A DNA stretch of 64,000 nucleotides from Sphingomonas swuensis (GCF_039538045.1 NZ_BAABBQ010000001.1:2723872-2787871); one strand, 5' to 3'; numbered from the stretch's first letter, positions 28,676-37,812 are shown. The notes: a model not told the origin generated them from the sequence alone. Numbers and translations are program-made.

Positions 28676-28707
28676 TCCCCCGTCCCGCCGGTGGCGGCGG
28701 CGGGGGA
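28676..28707. terminator. GC-rich hairpin between convergent genes
   Basis: TCCCCC...GGGGGA outer pairing with a CCGCCG/CGGCGG-type inner stem lies between the DUF2171 stop and the stop of the minus-strand gene at 28753. It can serve both strands; pairing is imperfect. Confidence 0.5.
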
Positions 28708-28752
28708 CTGGAAGCGGCGCCGTAAGGCACCGACCGAGGAGGGCCGGAGCGG

Positions 28753-28983
28753 TCACTGTGCCGCCTCGTTGGCGAACTCGGGATAGGGCTTGGTCGTCGA
28801 GTAAGCGATGGCGAAGCCCGACAGGACGAGGCCGAAGGCGAGCGCCATCATGCCGGCGATGAGCAGCCCGGTGCTCTTGCGCGATTCGCCCGGCCGGCCG
28901 CGGAGCGCCGCGATCAGCATGATGAGCCCGGCCAGGCCGGCGACCGCCCCCACGGCGACGAACAGGATGTTGGTCCCGGTCAT
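28753..28983 (-). CDS. small two-helix membrane protein
   Basis: A 76-residue protein with two membrane helices (ILFVAVGAVAGLAGLIMLIA; GLLIAGMMALAFGLVLSGFA) joined by a basic loop. ATG 28983 overlaps the stop of the preceding lipoprotein gene by four bases. No family recognised. It is the last gene of the nrdA transcript as far as spacing shows. Confidence 0.7.
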   Translation of the reverse strand: MTGTNILFVAVGAVAGLAGLIMLIAALRGRPGESRKSTGLLIAGMMALAFGLVLSGFAIAYSTTKPYPEFANEAAQ

Positions 28984-29282
28984 GACTTGCGGCCGCCAGC
29001 CGCGACTCCGCAGGAGAAGGCGCCGACCCCGAGCGCAAAGCCGAAGTTGTACCAGCCGCCGTTGTTGGGAACCGCGTAGATGGTGATGCTGTCCGAGAAG
29101 AGCGAGCCGATGAACGAGAAGAGGATGATCCAGCCGTGAAACAGTCCGTGCAGGAAGCCGGGCGCGCCGGTCTCCACGGCGGCCGGCACCTGCCGTGCAC
29201 ATGATGCAAGAAGAGTGACGAGCAGCGCCGCTCCCAAGAGCCGCGCCGCCCGCCCGGGGCGTTCTACTGACACGCCAGGCAC
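28980..29282 (-). CDS. small lipoprotein/membrane protein after nrdA
   Basis: A 100-residue protein with a lipoprotein signal (LLGAALLVTLLASC) and two hydrophobic segments around GWIILFSFIGSLFSDSITIY and FGFALGVGAFSCG. Its start lies 19 bases inside the 3' end of nrdA, and it is coupled by ATGA to the next gene. Function unknown; the strict packing suggests co-expression with nrdA. Confidence 0.75.
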   Translation of the reverse strand: MPGVSVERPGRAARLLGAALLVTLLASCARQVPAAVETGAPGFLHGLFHGWIILFSFIGSLFSDSITIYAVPNNGGWYNFGFALGVGAFSCGVAAGGRKS

Positions 29283-31147
29283 TCGTCATAGTCGGTCGAC
29301 GAGGCGAGTTCGTATTTGGGGGCTTCGGCGGTGTTGTCGGCCTCGACCCCGCCCGCGAAGCCGGCGCGCTGCACCGACTTGGAGCGGAGATAGTAGAGCG
29401 ACTTGATGCCGAGCTCCCAGGCGCGGAAATGGAGCATCATCAGGTCCCACTTGTCGACGTCGGCCGGGATGAACAGGTTCAGCGAAGTGGCCTGGTCGAT
29501 GTAGGGCGTGCGGTCGGCGGCAAGCTCGATCAGCCAGCGCTGGTCGATCTCGAAGCTGGTCTTGAAGGTCGCCTTCTCGTCCTCCGAGAGGAAGTCGAGG
29601 TGCTGGACCGAGCCGCCCTGCTCGAGGATCGAATTCCACACCGCGTCGGAGTTCTTGCTCTTCTCGATGAGGAGCTTCTCCAGATACGGATTGCGGATCG
29701 AGAAGCTGCCCGACAGCGTCTTGTGGGTGTAGACGTTGGCCGGGATCGGCTCGATGCAGGCCGAGGTGCCGCCGCAGATGATCGAGATCGACGCGGTCGG
29801 CGCGATCGCCATCTTGCAGGAGAAGCGCTCCATCACGCCCATGTCGGCGGCGTCGGGGCACGGCCCGCGCTCGTGCGCCAGCATCATCGAGGCCTCGTCG
29901 ACCTGCGCCTTGACGTGCTTGAAGATGCGCATGTTCCAGCTCTTGGCCATGGCACCCTCGAAGGGCAGGCCGCGGGCCTGGAGGAAGCTGTGGAAGCCCA
30001 TCACGCCCAAGCCGACCGAGCGCTCGCGCTCGGCGCTGTACTTGGCCCGCGCCATCTCGTCGGGCGCACGGGCGATATAGTCGGAGAGCACGTTGTCGAG
30101 GAAGCGCATGACGTCCTCGATGAACTGCTTGTCGCCGTTCCACTCGTCCCAGGTCTCGAGGTTGAGCGAGGACAGGCAGCAGACCGCGGTCCGGTCGGCG
30201 CCGAGATGGTCCTTGCCGGTCGGCAGGGTGATCTCGGAGCAGAGGTTCGAGGTCGAGACCTTGAGCCCGAGGTCGCGATGGTGCTTCGGCATCGACCGGT
30301 TCACCTGGTCGATGAAGATGATGTAGGGCTCGCCCGTCGCGAGGCGGGTCTCGACCAGCTTCTGGAACAGCGAGCGGGCGTCGACCTTGCCCCGCTCGGA
30401 CTGGTCCTTGGGACTGCGGAGGATGAACTCCGTGCCCTCGCGGACAGCCTCCATGAACTCGTCGGTGATGAGCACGCCGTGGTGCAGGTTCAGCGCCTTG
30501 CGGTTGAAGTCGCCCGACGGCTTGCGGATCTCGAGGAACTCCTCGATCTCGGGGTGCGAGACGTCGAGGTAGCAGGCGGCCGAGCCGCGGCGCAGCGAAC
30601 CCTGGCTGATCGCGAGCGTGAGCGAGTCCATCACCCGGACGAAGGGGATGATGCCGCTGGTCTTGCCGTTGAGGCCGACCGGCTCGCCGATCCCGCGGAC
30701 GCTGCCCCAGTAGGTGCCGATGCCGCCGCCCTTGGAGGCCAGCCAGACATTCTCGTTCCAGGTGTTGACGATGCCGTCGAGGCTGTCGCTGACCGAGTTC
30801 AGGTAGCAGCTGATCGGCAGGCCGCGACCGGTGCCGCCGTTCGACAGGACCGGAGTCGCCGGCATGAACCACAGCTTCGAGATATAGTCGTAGACGCGCT
30901 GGGCATGCGCCTCGTCGTCGGCATAGGCCGAGGCGACGCGGGCGAAGAGGTCCTGGAAGTTCTCACCCGGGAGAAGGTAGCGATCGTTCAGCGTGTCCTT
31001 GCCGAAATCGGTGAGGAGCGCGTCGCGCGACGTATCGGTGGTGACGGCGAATCGACGCTGGTCGACCGTGTGGCTGTCCTTCTTCGCCGCCACCGCAGTG
31101 CCGGCCACGTCGCCCGACGAAACGTCGCTGCTGCTCGAGAAGTCCAT
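29264..31147 (-). CDS. nrdA: ribonucleoside-diphosphate reductase large subunit NrdA
   Basis: NrdA holds the active and allosteric sites of class I ribonucleotide reductase. ATG 31147 follows an AGGAGGAATC ribosome-binding site; an ATG at 31171 is less well placed. The 627-residue protein has the SAACYLDVSHPEIEEFL segment with the first redox cysteine, TSNLCSEITLP with the thiyl-radical cysteine, and ends YDECLACQ, the C-terminal cysteine pair reduced by thioredoxin or glutaredoxin. It is much shorter than E. coli NrdA and shows no N-terminal ATP-cone, so dATP overall-activity control may be absent. Upstream lie two NrdR boxes and a DnaA box. Confidence 0.96.
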   Translation of the reverse strand: MDFSSSSDVSSGDVAGTAVAAKKDSHTVDQRRFAVTTDTSRDALLTDFGKDTLNDRYLLPGENFQDLFARVASAYADDEAHAQRVYDYISKLWFMPATPVLSNGGTGRGLPISCYLNSVSDSLDGIVNTWNENVWLASKGGGIGTYWGSVRGIGEPVGLNGKTSGIIPFVRVMDSLTLAISQGSLRRGSAACYLDVSHPEIEEFLEIRKPSGDFNRKALNLHHGVLITDEFMEAVREGTEFILRSPKDQSERGKVDARSLFQKLVETRLATGEPYIIFIDQVNRSMPKHHRDLGLKVSTSNLCSEITLPTGKDHLGADRTAVCCLSSLNLETWDEWNGDKQFIEDVMRFLDNVLSDYIARAPDEMARAKYSAERERSVGLGVMGFHSFLQARGLPFEGAMAKSWNMRIFKHVKAQVDEASMMLAHERGPCPDAADMGVMERFSCKMAIAPTASISIICGGTSACIEPIPANVYTHKTLSGSFSIRNPYLEKLLIEKSKNSDAVWNSILEQGGSVQHLDFLSEDEKATFKTSFEIDQRWLIELAADRTPYIDQATSLNLFIPADVDKWDLMMLHFRAWELGIKSLYYLRSKSVQRAGFAGGVEADNTAEAPKYELASSTDYDECLACQ

Positions 31148-31255
31148 GGTCGATTCCTCCTGGCGGTGCATTGCGCGCCGCTCCTTTGTTCCCGTTTCGT
31201 TCGCCTGGGGTGTACGCTTCCACCAAGCGATTCGCTAGGGCCCGGAAGGTCTGCC

Positions 31256-31293
31256 GGAGACGCTATCCCCGTTATTCACAGGGACGCGTCTCC
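31256..31293 (-). promoter_or_regulatory. hairpin and DnaA box in the nrdA leader
   Basis: GGAGACGC (31256-31263) and GCGTCTCC (31286-31293) form an eight-base-pair stem, with TCCCC/GGGA able to pair inside. The loop holds TTATTCACA (31272-31280), a full match to the DnaA-box consensus TTATNCACA; TTATCCCCA at 31312-31320 is one base off TTATCCACA. DnaA control of nrd genes is known in E. coli; here it is inferred from the site alone. Confidence 0.5.
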
Positions 31294-31327
31294 ACCTCGC
31301 TGGAGATATAGTTATCCCCAGCGCCAA

Positions 31328-31375
31328 CCACAATCATGTGCGTTGGTGCCCCCGAGCCGCTACAACATCTTGTGT
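31328..31375 (-). promoter_or_regulatory. tandem NrdR boxes upstream of nrdA
   Basis: On the minus strand, ACACAAGATGTTGTAG (31375-31360) matches the NrdR palindrome acaCwAtATaTwGtgt at 12 of 16 positions by my count, and ACGCACATGATTGTGG (31343-31328) at about 10. The two 16-base sites are offset by 32 bases, three helical turns, which is the usual spacing of paired NrdR boxes. NrdR represses ribonucleotide reductase genes when dATP is high. They lie 180-230 bases upstream of the nrdA start. The 321-base gap 31148-31468 holds only these sites and the hairpin nearby. Confidence 0.7.
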
Positions 31376-31468
31376 CTTGAGCCGGGTTTTGGCGCAAGCC
31401 GGAAAATGCTCATCGACGCTAATTTGCGGTGAATGACGTGGCCGACAAGCCGCAGCGAACGCGTAGGC

Positions 31469-32365
31469 TCAGGGACTCGCAGTGACCCGCGAGGCGAAGG
31501 TAGCGACGTCGGCCAGGACCGGCGCGCGGCCACGGAACGGACGGGCGAGCCCGGTGACCATGCCGACGTGTCCGACGCCCGGGTAGAGCCGCAACTCGGC
31601 CGTCGCGCCGGCGGCGTTGAGCCGCTCCGCCAGCCGCTGGCTGTTGCGCGGGAGCACGGTCGTGTCGCCGGTCCCGTGAAGCAGCAGGGAGGGCGGATCG
31701 TCGCGCGAGGCGAAGCGGATCGGCTGCGTGCTTGCTGGGTCGGGCTCGCGGCCGAAGGCGGCGCGGGTCACCGGCCCTTCGAACGGCAGGAAGTCGTAGG
31801 GACCCGCAAGCCCGGCGAAGCCCCTGATCCGGGTTCGGTCGGCGCCGAGCCAGCGCGGATCAAGCGCGAGCATCGCTGCATTGTAGGCCCCGGCCGAATG
31901 GCCGACGAGGACGATCCGCGACGGATCGCCTCCGTAGCGCGCGGCCTCGGCCGCGACCCAGCGAACCGCCGCCGCATTGTCCTCGAGGAAGGTCGGATAG
32001 CGGACCTGCGGGACCAGCCGGTAGTCCGGCACCGCGACGAGGAAGCCGCGCGACGCAAGCGCCCGTCCTGCGAAGGCATAGCCACCCTTGTCTCCCGAGT
32101 TCCACGAGCCGCCATAGAGGAAGATGATGATCGGCAGCGGCTTGCCGGTGGCGCTCGCGGCGGGACGGTAGAGGTCGAGCTTCTGGCGCGGATCGGTGCC
32201 GAAGGCGAGGTCGCGCCCGACCGACGCCACCCCGGCGTCCTTGGGCACGATCGCGTTGAAGGTCTCAAGCGGTGAGCAGGCCCCGACCCCCGCCATCAGC
32301 AAGGCGGCAAGGAGAGGAAAGCGGCGGACGGGCGGAATATGCCGGGGCGGCGAAACAGAGGTCAT
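31469..32365 (-). CDS. alpha/beta hydrolase lipoprotein (esterase/lipase-like)
   Basis: A 298-residue protein with a lipoprotein signal (FPLLAALLMAGVGAC) and an esterase fold of the BD-FAE/hormone-sensitive-lipase group: oxyanion motif FLYGGSW, nucleophile elbow VLVGHSAGA, catalytic acid in HGTGDTTVLP and histidine in YPGVGHVGMV. It should be anchored in the envelope and hydrolyse esters; substrate unknown. It is divergent from the TonB-like gene and is followed by the nrdA leader. Confidence 0.9.
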   Translation of the reverse strand: MTSVSPPRHIPPVRRFPLLAALLMAGVGACSPLETFNAIVPKDAGVASVGRDLAFGTDPRQKLDLYRPAASATGKPLPIIIFLYGGSWNSGDKGGYAFAGRALASRGFLVAVPDYRLVPQVRYPTFLEDNAAAVRWVAAEAARYGGDPSRIVLVGHSAGAYNAAMLALDPRWLGADRTRIRGFAGLAGPYDFLPFEGPVTRAAFGREPDPASTQPIRFASRDDPPSLLLHGTGDTTVLPRNSQRLAERLNAAGATAELRLYPGVGHVGMVTGLARPFRGRAPVLADVATFASRVTASP

Positions 32366-32431
32366 GCATGGCTCAACGAAGCGCGGCGTTTTGGTTTCAA
32401 CCGGGCCCTCCCCCGGCTAAAGGCAGCGACC

Positions 32432-33247
32432 ATGGTGACGACCGCAGGCATGGATGATCTCGCGGTCGGGGGAGCCCCGCTCCGCCAGCGGCTGCGTGCG
32501 CCGGCCCGCCGACGGGTTGCCGGGCTCGTTCTCGCGCTTGCGCTCGAGGCGCTGCTGGTGCTCGCGATGCTGACGCTCGGCGAAGGGAAGAGCCGGCTGC
32601 CGGAGGGCGACGACCGGCCGCTCGCGACCTTCGATCTTGCCGCGCCGATGCCCGAGAAGGTCACGCCGCGAGAGGTACGGAAGGAAGAGAGCCGGACGGA
32701 GGCCGCCGCCGCCAAGCCGGTCACTCCGACGACCGCGCCGCCGGCGCCGCCGATCCCGAGCGAAGTCAGGGTGCCCGAGCCGGTCGTCCAGCTGCCCTCG
32801 CCCGTGATGAGCCTGCCGGCCGAGCAGATGGCCCAGTCCGACCTTCGCAACCTCCCCTCTCCGCCGAGCGCGCGCGGCCCCAGCGGACCGCCGGCACCCA
32901 AGGGCGAGAGCGACACGCCGCTGGTCGAAGGACGCGGGCCCAATGGCGAACGGCTCTACGCCGCCTCCTGGTACCGCGAGCCCTATGACAGCGAGCTCAA
33001 GGGCTACCTGTCGACCGCCCAGCCCGGGTGGGCGCTGATCGCCTGCCGGACGGTGCCCGACTACAAGGTCGACGACTGCGTCGCGGTGGACGAACATCCG
33101 AGCCATTCGCAGCTCGCCCGGGCGGTGCTCGCTGCGGCGTGGCAGTTCAAGGTGCGCCCGCCTCGCGTCGGCGGACAGGTCAAGGTCGGCGAGTGGGTGC
33201 GGATCCGGATCGACTATGGGCTGAAGCCGGAGCGCCGCTGGAACTGA
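32432..33247 (+). CDS. TonB-like energy-transducer family protein
   Basis: Start ATG 32432. The 271-residue protein has an N-terminal cytoplasmic basic part, one membrane helix (VAGLVLALALEALLVLAMLT), a long Pro/Ala-rich periplasmic linker (residues about 65-170) and a C-terminal domain with PDYKVDDCVAVDEHPSHSQL and VLAAAWQFKVRPPRV, which resembles a TonB C-terminal fold. It has no exbB/exbD beside it. It could be a TonB paralogue serving a particular receptor, or only a TonB-like envelope protein. Confidence 0.72.
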   Translation: MVTTAGMDDLAVGGAPLRQRLRAPARRRVAGLVLALALEALLVLAMLTLGEGKSRLPEGDDRPLATFDLAAPMPEKVTPREVRKEESRTEAAAAKPVTPTTAPPAPPIPSEVRVPEPVVQLPSPVMSLPAEQMAQSDLRNLPSPPSARGPSGPPAPKGESDTPLVEGRGPNGERLYAASWYREPYDSELKGYLSTAQPGWALIACRTVPDYKVDDCVAVDEHPSHSQLARAVLAAAWQFKVRPPRVGGQVKVGEWVRIRIDYGLKPERRWN

Positions 33248-33312
33248 GCTTGCGCGACCGGGGGTGACTGCTAGCCTCCGTCGGCGAAGTGAAGCGCAGG
33301 GGAGCAGTAGCG

Positions 33313-33759
33313 ATGCGGATCGAATTGGCGTTGATCGCGGCGGCGCTGCTGGCCGGACCGGCCTCGGCGGCGCAGGAGCAGCCCCGCACCAACGAGGCCG
33401 CAGAGCTGTCGCGCCAGCTTGGCAGCGGTGGGCTGACCGGGCGCAAGCTTGCCGAGGCGATCGCCAAGGCGGAAGCCTTTCCGCTCGGCAGCAAGGACAA
33501 TCCGGTGCGGGCCAACATGCCGCAGGGCGAACAGGCCTATCTGCGCAGCCTGCGCTGCGCCGACGGCCAGGCACCCGAGTTCATGCGATCGGGCAGCAGC
33601 GGGACCGGCGTCTACGGCTATATTCTCGACGCCTACGACGTGCGCTGCGCCGGCAAGGACGCGGTGTCGGTGATGATCGACATGTACCACGACCATGTCG
33701 AGCGGCGGCCGGTGCCGGGCTTCGTCGTCGCCAGCGCGCCCCCAACGCCGACCAGCTAG
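33313..33759 (+). CDS. exported hypothetical protein
   Basis: ATG 33313 follows AGGGGAGCAG and starts a signal peptide (MRIELALIAAALLAGPASAA); an ATG at 33289 would spoil it. The mature protein of about 128 residues has two cysteines (LRCADGQAPEF; YDVRCAGKDA) in a pattern seen in small periplasmic sphingomonad proteins. I do not recognise the family. Confidence 0.75.
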   Translation: MRIELALIAAALLAGPASAAQEQPRTNEAAELSRQLGSGGLTGRKLAEAIAKAEAFPLGSKDNPVRANMPQGEQAYLRSLRCADGQAPEFMRSGSSGTGVYGYILDAYDVRCAGKDAVSVMIDMYHDHVERRPVPGFVVASAPPTPTS

Positions 33760-33980
33760 GCACCGCTCTTGGTCCAGTGAGGAACCAGGCGCTTGAAACC
33801 TTAATCCGCGTCGTTCATTTGTGTCGTCGCGGACCGGGCCCCTCTGGCGTGCGCTTTCGAAGCCCACGTGATGTCGGACCGCATCGGATGTGACCGATGT
33901 GACTGGCCCGGCGTGCTTCCCACGCTATCCGTACGCAACGCGTCCCATTCGATCCTTCGGTTTCGCATGAGGATGGCTTT

Positions 33981-35030
33981 ATGGAATTTCTGTTCGCCGA
34001 CTGGCTCGGCACCCCGGCCTGGTTCTGGCTGGCCTTCATCGGCCTGGTCGCCGGCCTGACCGCCTTCGATCTCGGGATCCTCCACAAGGAGGACAAGGAG
34101 ATGGGCATCGGCGAGAGCCTCAAGCTCTCGCTCTTCTACATCAGCATCGCCTTGCTGTTCGGCGCCTGGGTGTGGGTCGAGCGCGGGCCCGAACTCGGCA
34201 TGGCCTATTACACCGGCTTCTTCATCGAGAAGGCGCTGTCGATCGACAACGTCTTCGTGATCAGCCTCATCTTCACCTACTTCGCGATCCCCGCGAAATA
34301 CCAGTATCGCGCCCTTCTGTGGGGCATCATCGCGGTGATCCTGCTGCGCGGCGCGATGATCGGGCTCGGCGCCGCCGTGGTCCAGCAGTATGAGTGGGTG
34401 CTCTACATCTTCGCCGCCTTCCTGGTCGGAACGGGGATCAAGATGCTGTTCGCCGGCGACAAGCCGATGGACATCGAGCATAATCCGGTGATCCGCTTCA
34501 TTTCGCGCAAGATGCGGGTGACGCGCGAGCTCCATGACCAGCACTTCTTCGTCAAGGTGCCCGACAGCACGAGCGGCAAGCTGGTGTGGGCGGCGACCCC
34601 GCTGTTCCTCGCGCTGGTGGTGATCAACCTCGCGGACCTGGTGTTCGCGGTCGATAGCGTGCCGGCGATCTTTGCGATCACGACCGACACCTTCATCGTC
34701 TACACCTCGAACATCATGGCGATCCTCGGGCTTCGCGCGCTCTACTTCGCGCTGGCCGCGATGGTGCACCGCTTCCACTATCTGAAGTATGCGCTGGCGC
34801 TTGTCCTGGTGTTCATCGGCTCGAAGATCTTCGTCGCCGACTTCCTGCTCGGCGGCGACAAATTCCCGCCGGTGCTCAGCCTCGGCGTCACCTTCGGCCT
34901 GATCGGCGCGGGCGTCGCTTACTCGCTGTGGAAGACCCGCGGCGAGGCCGAGCCCGAGTGGCCCGCCAAGGAAGGCGCGGATGCCGCCAAGCGCCACCTC
35001 GACGAGCTGAGCGGCGGCAAGGCGCTGTAG
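33981..35030 (+). CDS. TerC/Alx family membrane protein
   Basis: A 349-residue integral membrane protein with about eight or nine helices and the TerC family signatures FFIEKALSIDNVFVISLIF and INLADLVFAVDSVPAIFAIT, whose acidic residues lie in membrane helices. TerC/Alx proteins are linked to manganese export and to tellurite or alkaline stress. Length is normal. A 221-base leader separates it from the previous gene; I see no clear yybP-ykoY riboswitch there. A strong terminator follows. Confidence 0.93.
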   Translation: MEFLFADWLGTPAWFWLAFIGLVAGLTAFDLGILHKEDKEMGIGESLKLSLFYISIALLFGAWVWVERGPELGMAYYTGFFIEKALSIDNVFVISLIFTYFAIPAKYQYRALLWGIIAVILLRGAMIGLGAAVVQQYEWVLYIFAAFLVGTGIKMLFAGDKPMDIEHNPVIRFISRKMRVTRELHDQHFFVKVPDSTSGKLVWAATPLFLALVVINLADLVFAVDSVPAIFAITTDTFIVYTSNIMAILGLRALYFALAAMVHRFHYLKYALALVLVFIGSKIFVADFLLGGDKFPPVLSLGVTFGLIGAGVAYSLWKTRGEAEPEWPAKEGADAAKRHLDELSGGKAL

Positions 35031-35033
35031 GCA

Positions 35034-35076
35034 AGGGTCCGCCTCCCCGCCAATCTAGGCGCGGGAGGCGGACCCT
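35034..35076. terminator. strong bidirectional terminator after terC
   Basis: A 14-base-pair stem, AGGGTCCGCCTCCC (35034-35047) with GGGAGGCGGACCCT (35063-35076), is followed by CTTCTC. It separates terC from the convergent DUF3617 gene. Confidence 0.85.
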
Positions 35077-35085
35077 CTTCTCAGG

Positions 35086-35574
35086 TCAGGCCTTGGGCGC
35101 GGCCGCCGGGGCGGTGCACTGGTCGGCGACCTTGCGTGCGGTCACTTCCTCGACCAGCCGGTAGTCGCCAGGGCCGCTGAAGCTGCTGTTGCTGGTGATC
35201 GTGCCCTTGAAGCCGTCGGCGGTGTAGCTTCCGGAGAAGTCGGCGGTGACGGTGCCCTTGCCCGGGCGGTTGCAGCTGAGCTGGACGTTCATCCGGCCGT
35301 TGCGGATGTAGGGGCTCTGCTGGGTGCAGACGTCGGCCGTCTCGCCGGTCGGCTTGAGGTCGTCGGAACCGCAGCTGGTGTAGGTCCGCTTGTCGCCCTG
35401 CTTGGCGAAGGTCGGAAGCGGGGTCTTGTCGGTCGAGGCCATGGTGGTGAGCGTGGTCGTCACCTCATACTGGCCGGCGGGAAGCGTGGCCGGCACCGGC
35501 TTGGCGGCTTCCTTGGGCGCTTCCTGGCCGCAACCGGCGAGCAGGACGGCGCCGAACAGGACGAATGAACGCAT
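35086..35574 (-). CDS. DUF3617 family lipoprotein
   Basis: Start ATG 35574 (MRSFVLFGAVLLAGCGQ) gives a lipoprotein signal; an in-frame ATG at 35631 would not. The 162-residue protein contains the DUF3617 pattern: LPAGQYEVTTTLTTM, a central SCGSDD...CTQQ cysteine pair, and the SFSGPGDYRLVEEVTARKVA strand. The function of the family is unknown. Confidence 0.88.
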   Translation of the reverse strand: MRSFVLFGAVLLAGCGQEAPKEAAKPVPATLPAGQYEVTTTLTTMASTDKTPLPTFAKQGDKRTYTSCGSDDLKPTGETADVCTQQSPYIRNGRMNVQLSCNRPGKGTVTADFSGSYTADGFKGTITSNSSFSGPGDYRLVEEVTARKVADQCTAPAAAPKA

Positions 35575-35731
35575 GCAATGATCTCCCCCGTACAAAGAGG
35601 GGCAGCTTAGCCTTGCGGAGGGCGGACGCAACCGCCGCCGGAACTCACGTGCGGAACAAGAGTCTGGTTCGCGACGGAGAAATGACTATTCCCCCGAACC
35701 CTTGTCCCCTTAGCAGGCAGGCACGATCACT

Positions 35732-37504
35732 GTGAGTGAAGACGTAAGGCAGACCGAGGCCGATCCCGATGCCGCCACCGACATCGAGGGCGGCGGGCAG
35801 AGCCGTGGCCGGCCGGCCGAGGGGCTGCTGGATAGCGGGCGTGGCGACGAGACCTTCGGCGACAGCCGCGGTTTGAACCACTGGCGCGAGAGCGTCATCA
35901 GCCACCCCGGCCTCGACGAGCGCGGCAACGTCTTCTTCGCCGCGATCGAGATGACCCGGATGCCGATGATCCTGACGGATCCCAACCAGCCGGACAATCC
36001 GATCGCGTTCGCCAACAAGGCCTTCCTCGATCTTACCGGTTATGAGGAAAGCGAAGTCCTCGGGCGCAACTGCCGCTTCCTGCAGGGCGCCAACACCGAC
36101 CGCGAGGCGGTCGCGGCGCTGCGTGAGACGGTCAATGCAGGCGGCTCGATCGCGCTCGAAATCCTCAACTACAAACGCGATGGCACGCCCTTCTGGAACG
36201 CGGTGTTCATCGGGCCGGTGTTCGACCAGCAGGGCAAGCTCGCCTACCAGTTCGCCAGCCAGCTCGACGTCACCCGTCGCCGCAACAGCGAACAGAGCTT
36301 CCGCCAGGCGCAGAAGATGGAGTCGATCGGCCAGCTCACCGCGGGCCTCGCCCACGACTTCAACAACCTGCTGCAGGTCGTGAACGGCAATCTCGAACTG
36401 CTCTCCTCCTGCGTCGATGGCGAGCGCGCCAAGCGCTACATCGACAATGCCCGGACCGCCGCCGACCGCGGCGCCAAGCTGACCCGCCAGCTGCTGGCCT
36501 TCGCCCGCAAGACCAGGCTGAGCCCCAAGCCGACCGACCTCAGCCACCTCGTCTCCGACTTCGTCGACGTGATCGAGAGCTCGCTCGGAAGCCAGGTCCA
36601 GCTCCAGCTCAACCTGCGCCGGCGACTGCCGCGGGTGATGGTCGACGGCGAGCAGCTGGAGATGGCGCTGCTCAACGTGCTGATGAACGCCCGCGACGCG
36701 ATGCCCGGAGGCGGTCTCGTCACCGTCGCCACCAGCCACGTCCACCTCAACGGCGATTCGGCGGCACGGCAGCTGCCCGAGGGCGACTATGTCGCGCTCG
36801 AGGTGCGCGACGAGGGCGAGGGCATGACCAGCGACGTCATCGAGCGCGCGACCGAGCCCTTCTTCACCACCAAGACCCAGGGCAAGGGCACCGGCCTCGG
36901 CCTCGCCATGGCCTCGGGCTTCGTCCAGCAGTCGCGCGGGCGGCTCGAGATCGAGAGCGCGCCGGGCGCCGGCGCGACGCTTCGGTTCCTCTTCCCTGTT
37001 GCACGCGACCAGGACGAGGACGGCGACGAGCGAGCGCCCGAGCGGCAGGTCGCCGTGATCGAAAACCGAAGCCGCGACGCCGAACACCTGCTGGTGGTCG
37101 AGGACAGCGCCGAGGTGCTGGAGCTGGCGATCGAGATCCTCGAGGCGGCGGGCTATCGAGTCACCACCGCGGAAAGCGGCGAGATCGCGCTTCGCATCTT
37201 CGAGAAGGCGCAGCCTGGCACCTTCGATCTTCTTTTCACCGACCTCGTCATGCCCGGCGGGATCAATGGATTGATGCTGGCGGACAAGGTCCGGGAGCAG
37301 GACCCCGAGATCGGCATCCTCCTGACGACCGGATACAATGAGGAGCTGGTGATCGCGGGTCCTGACCGGCCGCACAAGGACGTGCTCGGCAAGCCTTACC
37401 GCCGATCAGAGCTGCTCGATCGTGTCCGTCAGGCGCTCAACAACCGTGCCCACCTCAGCGAGGCGCGGCGCATCCCGTCGGATTACGGCTCGGCCGAGGC
37501 CTAG
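35732..37504 (+). CDS. LOV-domain hybrid histidine kinase
   Basis: A 590-residue soluble sensor with GTG start. Residues about 70-175 form a LOV photosensor with the flavin-adduct cysteine in [14 protein letters not shown] (Cys about 114). Then comes a histidine kinase with H-box [14 protein letters not shown]-box [11 protein letters not shown], and G-boxes DEGEGM and KGTGLGLAM. The C-terminal receiver (about 460-575) has [11 protein letters not shown] with the phosphate-accepting Asp. It should sense blue light and signal by phosphotransfer. The N-terminal 50 residues are disordered. No partner response regulator lies beside it. Confidence 0.93.
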   Translation: MSEDVRQTEADPDAATDIEGGGQSRGRPAEGLLDSGRGDETFGDSRGLNHWRESVISHPGLDERGNVFFAAIEMTRMPMILTDPNQPDNPIAFANKAFLDLTGYEESEVLGRNCRFLQGANTDREAVAALRETVNAGGSIALEILNYKRDGTPFWNAVFIGPVFDQQGKLAYQFASQLDVTRRRNSEQSFRQAQKMESIGQLTAGLAHDFNNLLQVVNGNLELLSSCVDGERAKRYIDNARTAADRGAKLTRQLLAFARKTRLSPKPTDLSHLVSDFVDVIESSLGSQVQLQLNLRRRLPRVMVDGEQLEMALLNVLMNARDAMPGGGLVTVATSHVHLNGDSAARQLPEGDYVALEVRDEGEGMTSDVIERATEPFFTTKTQGKGTGLGLAMASGFVQQSRGRLEIESAPGAGATLRFLFPVARDQDEDGDERAPERQVAVIENRSRDAEHLLVVEDSAEVLELAIEILEAAGYRVTTAESGEIALRIFEKAQPGTFDLLFTDLVMPGGINGLMLADKVREQDPEIGILLTTGYNEELVIAGPDRPHKDVLGKPYRRSELLDRVRQALNNRAHLSEARRIPSDYGSAEA

Positions 37505-37812
37505 CGGGCACGCTTGCGGCGCGTCACTGCATGAAAGTCGGGCTCCTTGCCCGCAATCCAGGCGAGGAAACGCGAAAGATCGGGATTCTTTGCCAGCGCC
37601 GACGGATCGTCTCCGCTTCGCTCCAGCTCCTTGTTCGTGAAGAGATTGTGCAGCGTCCGGTGGCAGATCGGATGCACCGGCCTCGTCTCGCGCCCTCCGC
37701 GCGACTTGGGCACCGGATGATGCTGTTCGATCCGCCTCCCGAGCGGGCGCGCGCAAAGCCAGCAGGGCTGGCTGTCGCCCTCCCCGTCGTCCGGCAGGAG
37801 GCGCCTGGTCAC
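37501..37812 (-). CDS. small HNH-type nuclease-like protein
   Basis: GTG 37812 overlaps the stop of the aldehyde dehydrogenase gene (GTGA). The 103-residue protein has a zinc-type HNH layout: CWLCARPL, IEQHHPVPKSRGG and HPICHRTLHNLF. These small stand-alone HNH proteins are common in sphingomonads and their targets are unknown. It ends by a four-base overlap with the convergent LOV kinase gene. Confidence 0.8.
   Translation of the reverse strand: MTRRLLPDDGEGDSQPCWLCARPLGRRIEQHHPVPKSRGGRETRPVHPICHRTLHNLFTNKELERSGDDPSALAKNPDLSRFLAWIAGKEPDFHAVTRRKRAR

Noticed and set aside
29429-31432. Long plus-strand open frame opposite nrdA
   Set aside because: Same reason: nrdA is unmistakable on the minus strand and the antisense translation is low in conserved patterns.
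33760-33980. Possible yybP-ykoY manganese riboswitch before terC
   Set aside because: The 221-base leader is long enough, but I could not find the conserved core segments of this riboswitch.
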